Origin: Thermoplasmata archaeon
Lineage (GTDB): Archaea > Thermoplasmatota > Thermoplasmata > Thermoplasmatales > Thermoplasmataceae
NCBI GenBank assembly: GCA_021806345.1
Contig: JAJZXP010000320.1
Coordinates: 1-7,839, forward strand
Direction: 5' to 3'
Length of the DNA stretch: 7,839 nucleotides
The translations under genes and the position numbers were made by a program. Under the pieces are notes generated by a model that was not told where the DNA came from, did not search any database, and saw only the letters and a program-made list of their open reading frames with translations. Below, in pieces: positions 4,536 to 7,839 of this stretch (its first letter is position 1; each line of letters opens with the position of its first letter).

Positions 4536-5675
4536 TTAATAGACTTCTGGAGCCATTGCCGGCACCATGTTCTTTGTCTTCGGCTTTAGTGGCCTCAACT
4601 CCATCGCCTCCTCAAAGTTCATTGCGGATGCGATCTTATCCACGAAACCCCTGTACGATACAAATGTACCTGCATAGCCAAGCACCCTTCTGGCATCCGC
4701 GACCATCTCAAGCTGATCTTTAGTCCACAGCGGCGAAACATATGAGTTTCTTTCCAGGGCATCTAGTGGTATGAAACGCATCGGATATGCAGATACACCC
4801 CATCCCATCAGGTCCTGCAGCCTGTTCAAGAAATCTATTGGCGTGTCCCCCTTCCTGTGCTTGTCGTCCCAGAAGTTGTATAGCATGTAGAATATCAGGT
4901 TCTTCCTTCTGTACCCTGCCCCGCTTAACAGATCGATCGCTCTCTTCACGAATGGCCCCTCCCACGGCCAGTCATAGGCCATGTGTATGCTCTTCGATCT
5001 GACATCGGCTAGCAGCCCAGCGGTCTCTGCGTCTATGAGCCTGGCGTCGAGACCCTGGTTGAAGTCCGCTTCGATGCCATTGTCTATGAGTTCCCTTAGC
5101 ATGGACTTCGCGTAAGGCGATGCTAGGAAGTTGTTGTCCCATATAGTCACCTTCTTGTGAGATGGATGCATGAGATCGATTATGGATGTTTTTTCATCCC
5201 TCATGCCGCCCTCTATCTTTGGAACGACACAAAAAGGACATTTTCTTACACATCCCCTTGATGTGAAGACTATGGAACTGTCCCATTCTTTCCACTTATC
5301 AATAGTCTTTAAAATATCGTATGCCGGCATCCTGCTTTCCGCCTTTGGATGCAAACCCATGTGAACGTTCACAAACGGATAGCGCTTTTTGATGTGTTCT
5401 GGCATAAGAGTTGCATATATTCCTCCAACATTGATTCTAGCTTCTGGAAATAAGGCATGGTAATATCCTATAGCTTGGTGCACTGGCTTCCAAGCGTAGG
5501 TAAAGAGTGAAGTAATATCAATTTGCCTTATTTTTTCTATTTTATCTGTACTTCCGTCCGCTCCGACCACATAGTAAACTTTGTTCCCGTATGCCCTATA
5601 ATAAGAAGCAAGCTTTAATAAACCAAGGGGGGGGTACCGGGAATAGTAATTAGGTTCAACCAGTAGGATTTTCAT
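4536..5675 (-). CDS. Radical SAM protein with cobalamin-fold-like N-terminal domain
   Basis: A 379-residue soluble enzyme. Radical SAM proteins use a [4Fe-4S] cluster to split S-adenosylmethionine into a 5'-deoxyadenosyl radical. The cluster motif is at 139-149 (SRGCVRKCPFC; C142, C146, C149). The N-terminal domain (1-120) has the B12-binding-like fold pattern MKILLVEPNY, YPPLGLLKLASYYR and GGIYATLMPEH, but lacks the DxHxxG cobalamin-ligand motif, so cobalamin may not be bound through the usual His. Later blocks WDNNFLASPY (179-188) and DFNQGLDARL (204-213) are typical of this B12-domain radical SAM superfamily. The C-terminal 100 residues are unassigned. It is not a viperin: that family's CNYxCxFC-type motif is not what is seen. 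A run of eight C (minus strand) spans codons 14-17. The 3' half is clearly more GC-rich than the 5' end. A TATA-like box lies 24 bases before the ATG. Substrate unknown. Confidence 0.85.
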   Translation of the reverse strand: MKILLVEPNYYSRYPPLGLLKLASYYRAYGNKVYYVVGADGSTDKIEKIRQIDITSLFTYAWKPVHQAIGYYHALFPEARINVGGIYATLMPEHIKKRYPFVNVHMGLHPKAESRMPAYDILKTIDKWKEWDSSIVFTSRGCVRKCPFCVVPKIEGGMRDEKTSIIDLMHPSHKKVTIWDNNFLASPYAKSMLRELIDNGIEADFNQGLDARLIDAETAGLLADVRSKSIHMAYDWPWEGPFVKRAIDLLSGAGYRRKNLIFYMLYNFWDDKHRKGDTPIDFLNRLQDLMGWGVSAYPMRFIPLDALERNSYVSPLWTKDQLEMVADARRVLGYAGTFVSYRGFVDKIASAMNFEEAMELRPLKPKTKNMVPAMAPEVY

Positions 5676-5699
5676 CTTAATATAAGCTAGGAGTTATTG

Positions 5700-5707
5700 A
5701 TTAATAA
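5700..5707 (-). promoter_or_regulatory. TATA-like box of the radical SAM gene
   Basis: The minus strand reads TTATTAAT, with 24 bases to the ATG at 5675 and no Shine-Dalgarno. A second AT-rich stretch (CTTATATTA) directly before the ATG is too close to serve as TATA. Confidence 0.35.
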
Positions 5708-5716
5708 GGATTTCTC

Positions 5717-5723
5717 AAAAAAA
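5717..5723 (-). terminator. T-run downstream of the GHKL ATPase gene
   Basis: Seven consecutive T on the minus strand, 23 bases beyond the ATPase stop and before the TATA box of the next gene. Archaeal RNA polymerase stops at such runs without needing a hairpin. This suggests the ATPase and radical SAM genes are separate transcripts. Confidence 0.35.
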
Positions 5724-5746
5724 GCAATTTTGGATCCAATATTGTA

Positions 5747-7588
5747 TCAAGGTAGGGGTCCAAAGCTGTCTCTCGGCTTACTGCGTTCAATTATTCTTGA
5801 AAATAGGTCTATAGTGCAACCTAGCTCAATGAAAAATAGATCCCTATCTTCTTTGCTCATCTTGTCATACCATTCTTTTTTAAATGTATCTGAATGATGC
5901 TTTTCACCGTTAACGAAGATCTGGTATAAAGCCAAAATCGCCTGCCCAAAGTTCGCGTTGATCAGATAGGTATATTTCTGGTTGTTTGTATCATTTGGGC
6001 TGTCATTGTAAATTTTAAGTGGATCTATTATGAAAACCTTCGCTTTTTGTTTGATCGATTTTAGATCGCCAGGGGGCTGTATTGCAAAAACTTCGCTCAC
6101 TAATTTATTGAATTCCTCTTTTTTTATTCCAGCAAGAGATGAGAGCTTCTCCTCTAACTGGGAAAACAAATTGCGTTCCAACCTCTTTTCAGGATTCTTG
6201 ATTTTTTGAGAAATCGGATTTAGGATTTCTTTAGGTAGTATCTTTTGAAGTATATCGGCAGGTGAGGATTCTTCAACATCCGCCTGAACTTCAACTTCTT
6301 TGAGTAATCCTTCTATCTTTTTCAGTTCATCTTCTTTCCTTTTTCTCAGTACTTCGCTGTAAGACCTCAGGGTTTCTTCTTCGCTTCCTGTTTGGCTTCC
6401 CTCAATGGCCTTTTTGATCCTTTTAAGCTCCTTTTTGGCCTCCTGCTTTGATATAGTCTTATTTTTTATTTTATCTTCTATGTCTGCAAGTTTCTTCCGT
6501 TTATCAGTGCTTGATTTCTGCCTGTTATTCTTTTGAAGCTCTTCTATAAGCTTCGCTACCTTTCCGAATAGTTCACCTGCATGACCTGTCAAGGTCTCAA
6601 AATTGTTTCTTCCGGCATTTTCCCTTATATTACTGTCCAGTACGTGTATTTCACCGTAATTCCAGAAGTTGTACTTTCCTGAATAGAGCCGCGAGACTGT
6701 TATTTCTGGTGATCGCTCGTCTCCTATGGTCATTCCTTTAAGTTTAAAAATGAGGCCACGATTCAAACGATCGTATTCGTTCTTTTTACGGTTTTCGATT
6801 TCTGCATTTTCCTGAGACGTTATAGCCCAGAAGACAAATAAAGCCGTTTCGTCATCAGCCTTATACAAACCTGAGACGAAGGAATCTGGATCGAATATAC
6901 TTTCATCAGTGGGCGGTCTATATAATTTTTTACCGTTGAAAAATATCTCAAAATCAGGTTCCTCTATGCCATTTTTCTTTAGTACTTGTATAATTTTTTC
7001 CTTAAATATTGAATCTTCCCTTAACGGCAACGGTAAAACTCTAATCAATTTATTCTTCAGTCGGTCAGGGGTAAAAAAGGTTTTTTGATTTTGTTCAGTA
7101 CCTAAGAGCGTTATCTGTGTTCCTGGTTCGAAGTCAGGGTCATCTATCTCGGTGATTTCCGTAGTTCCGGATTCGAGAATTTCTCTTGCAGAAGGCCTTG
7201 GCACACTCAAATATCTGCTCCTTATCTCTTCGGATAATATCTCAACGGTAAGCTTCTTTTCTTCAGACTTCTTGGTGGTGATTATTATCCTTTTAAAATT
7301 TGGAATGCCACTGTAAATGCCTATACCTCTCCATCCTATTTCTGAGGGGGGTTTCTTCGAAGCTCCTAAAGAAAGAGCATTTGTCAATTCGTTTTTATCC
7401 ATACCCATCCCGTAATCTCTGATGACGATTTCAGCATCATTGTTCTGGTAGCTAATTTCGATTTTTTTTGAGCCAGAATCTATAGCGTTTTGGATATACT
7501 CTCTCATAGAATTAGAATTACCGTCATATATACCACTGGTCAGTGTTTCAATAATACTCCCAAAAGTCACTTCACCCGGAAATTTCAT
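5747..7588 (-). CDS. GHKL (Hsp90/MORC-like) ATPase with coiled coil
   Basis: A 613-residue cytosolic protein. I chose the ATG at 7588-7586 over a TTG two codons earlier because it fits the TATA spacing. Residues about 5-190 form a GHKL ATPase: N-box REYIQNAIDS (E30, N34), G1 box DYGMGMD (D58, G60, G62), LGASKK (74-79) and G2 lid IGWRGIGIYSG (84-94). All ATP-binding residues are present. This is the HATPase_c_3 type seen in Hsp90, MutL, MORC and several anti-phage proteins, not a sensor kinase, as no phospho-acceptor His domain is seen. Residues about 200-340 are a probable second domain of the GHKL-transducer kind (inference). Residues about 344-443 are a highly charged coiled coil. The C-terminal part (about 445-613) is unassigned, with an aromatic-rich stretch (LINANFGQAILALYQIF) and a long helix near the end. 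Likely an ATP-gated dimeric clamp acting on DNA or protein. The AT-rich box 18 bases upstream suggests leaderless expression. Confidence 0.8.
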   Translation of the reverse strand: MKFPGEVTFGSIIETLTSGIYDGNSNSMREYIQNAIDSGSKKIEISYQNNDAEIVIRDYGMGMDKNELTNALSLGASKKPPSEIGWRGIGIYSGIPNFKRIIITTKKSEEKKLTVEILSEEIRSRYLSVPRPSAREILESGTTEITEIDDPDFEPGTQITLLGTEQNQKTFFTPDRLKNKLIRVLPLPLREDSIFKEKIIQVLKKNGIEEPDFEIFFNGKKLYRPPTDESIFDPDSFVSGLYKADDETALFVFWAITSQENAEIENRKKNEYDRLNRGLIFKLKGMTIGDERSPEITVSRLYSGKYNFWNYGEIHVLDSNIRENAGRNNFETLTGHAGELFGKVAKLIEELQKNNRQKSSTDKRKKLADIEDKIKNKTISKQEAKKELKRIKKAIEGSQTGSEEETLRSYSEVLRKRKEDELKKIEGLLKEVEVQADVEESSPADILQKILPKEILNPISQKIKNPEKRLERNLFSQLEEKLSSLAGIKKEEFNKLVSEVFAIQPPGDLKSIKQKAKVFIIDPLKIYNDSPNDTNNQKYTYLINANFGQAILALYQIFVNGEKHHSDTFKKEWYDKMSKEDRDLFFIELGCTIDLFSRIIERSKPRDSFGPLP

Positions 7589-7606
7589 TATCAATCATCT
7601 TATAAA

Positions 7607-7613
7607 TTTTAAA
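7607..7613 (-). promoter_or_regulatory. TATA-like box of the GHKL ATPase gene
   Basis: The minus strand reads TTTAAAATTTATAA here; TTTAAAA ends 18 bases before the ATG at 7588. A small hairpin, TGCCT (7615-7619) with AGGCA (7626-7630), lies immediately upstream and could be an operator, but a 5-bp stem is weak evidence. Confidence 0.35.
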
Positions 7614-7630
7614 CTGCCTCGAGTAAGGCA

Positions 7631-7839
7631 TGGCGACGATAGTCTTGCATGATACAGATATCATATCTTATTGATATAATGCCATATCTATATTTACATT
7701 TTTGTCTTTGAAGACATTGCCAATTTTTAGTTGAGGGAATCTGTAGAGATTAATTAACTTAGGAAATGAGTGTATTATTAGAGAAGTAAGTGAAACGGTT
7801 TTTAACTATTTGAATGATTGAACCAATGTATCATAGACT
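7631..7839. other. AT-rich DNA with no supported gene
   Basis: No tRNA, clear repeat array or start-codon-bearing frame longer than about 10 codons is visible. A 45-codon stop-free stretch exists on the minus strand (about 7668-7804), reading LYRFPQLKIGNVFKDKNVNI in its middle, but it has no start codon and no ribosome site. It may be a gene remnant or chance. Confidence 0.4.

Noticed and set aside
4720..5364. Several 60-80 codon frames on both strands within the radical SAM gene
   Set aside because: Shadow frames of a strong 379-residue gene; the higher G+C there lowers stop frequency.
7615..7630. TGCCT/AGGCA hairpin, considered as part of a tRNA or operator
   Set aside because: No D-arm, anticodon arm or T-arm consensus nearby, and a 5-bp stem alone is common.

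Overview
This window looks like archaeal accessory DNA, most likely from a thermoacidophilic Thermoplasmata (Thermoplasma / Ferroplasma / Picrophilus-like). This is an inference from four things: AT-rich DNA with ATA-Ile and AGA/AGG-Arg codons; minus-strand genes with TATA-like boxes about 18-25 nt before the ATG and no Shine-Dalgarno (leaderless style); an IS110 ribosome site that nearly matches the archaeal anti-SD; and the families present. No genome-core gene is visible, so the assignment is not firm.

Layout. (1) 156-954, minus: decayed IS3-family element. OrfA has a 1-nt frameshift. OrfB has lost its N-terminus and the segment holding the second catalytic Asp, and carries extra frameshifts and stops. 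(2) About 1014-2400, plus: IS110-family element. Between 1049 and 1206, just ahead of the recombinase, is a well-folded non-coding segment (a 5' hairpin, then two stem-loops with internal bubbles inside a closing stem) that matches the layout of an IS110 bridge RNA. The recombinase keeps its DEDD and Ser residues but is broken by one missing base at about 1294, and it has a strong Shine-Dalgarno with no normal start codon at the right distance. An 18-bp inverted repeat brackets the unit. (3) 2382-2531, minus: unlisted 49-codon ORF just after (4) 2543-3135, minus: an Mrr-type restriction endonuclease pseudogene with a nonsense codon at position 6, a 1-nt frameshift and eroded motifs. (5) 3220-4059, minus: intact PD-(D/E)XK nuclease with a QxxxY motif. 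(6) 4109-4479, minus: transposase C-terminal fragment and a 47-codon ORF of unknown nature. (7) 4536-5675, minus: radical SAM protein with CxxxCxxC and a cobalamin-fold-like N-terminus. (8) 5747-7588, minus: 613-aa GHKL (Hsp90/MORC-like) ATPase with coiled coil and an unassigned C-terminal domain. (9) 7589-7839: AT-rich upstream DNA with no supported gene.

How it fits together. The right half resembles a defence or genome-conflict island: a dead Mrr enzyme, an intact nuclease, a GHKL ATPase and a radical SAM enzyme, all on one strand and interrupted by transposon debris. Each intact gene appears to have its own promoter, so they are neighbours more than a tight operon. The most notable item is the candidate bridge RNA of an archaeal IS110 element whose RNA looks intact while its recombinase is broken. 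The ATPase / radical SAM / nuclease set is the best candidate for an undescribed defence module, but that function is inferred only from domains and context.
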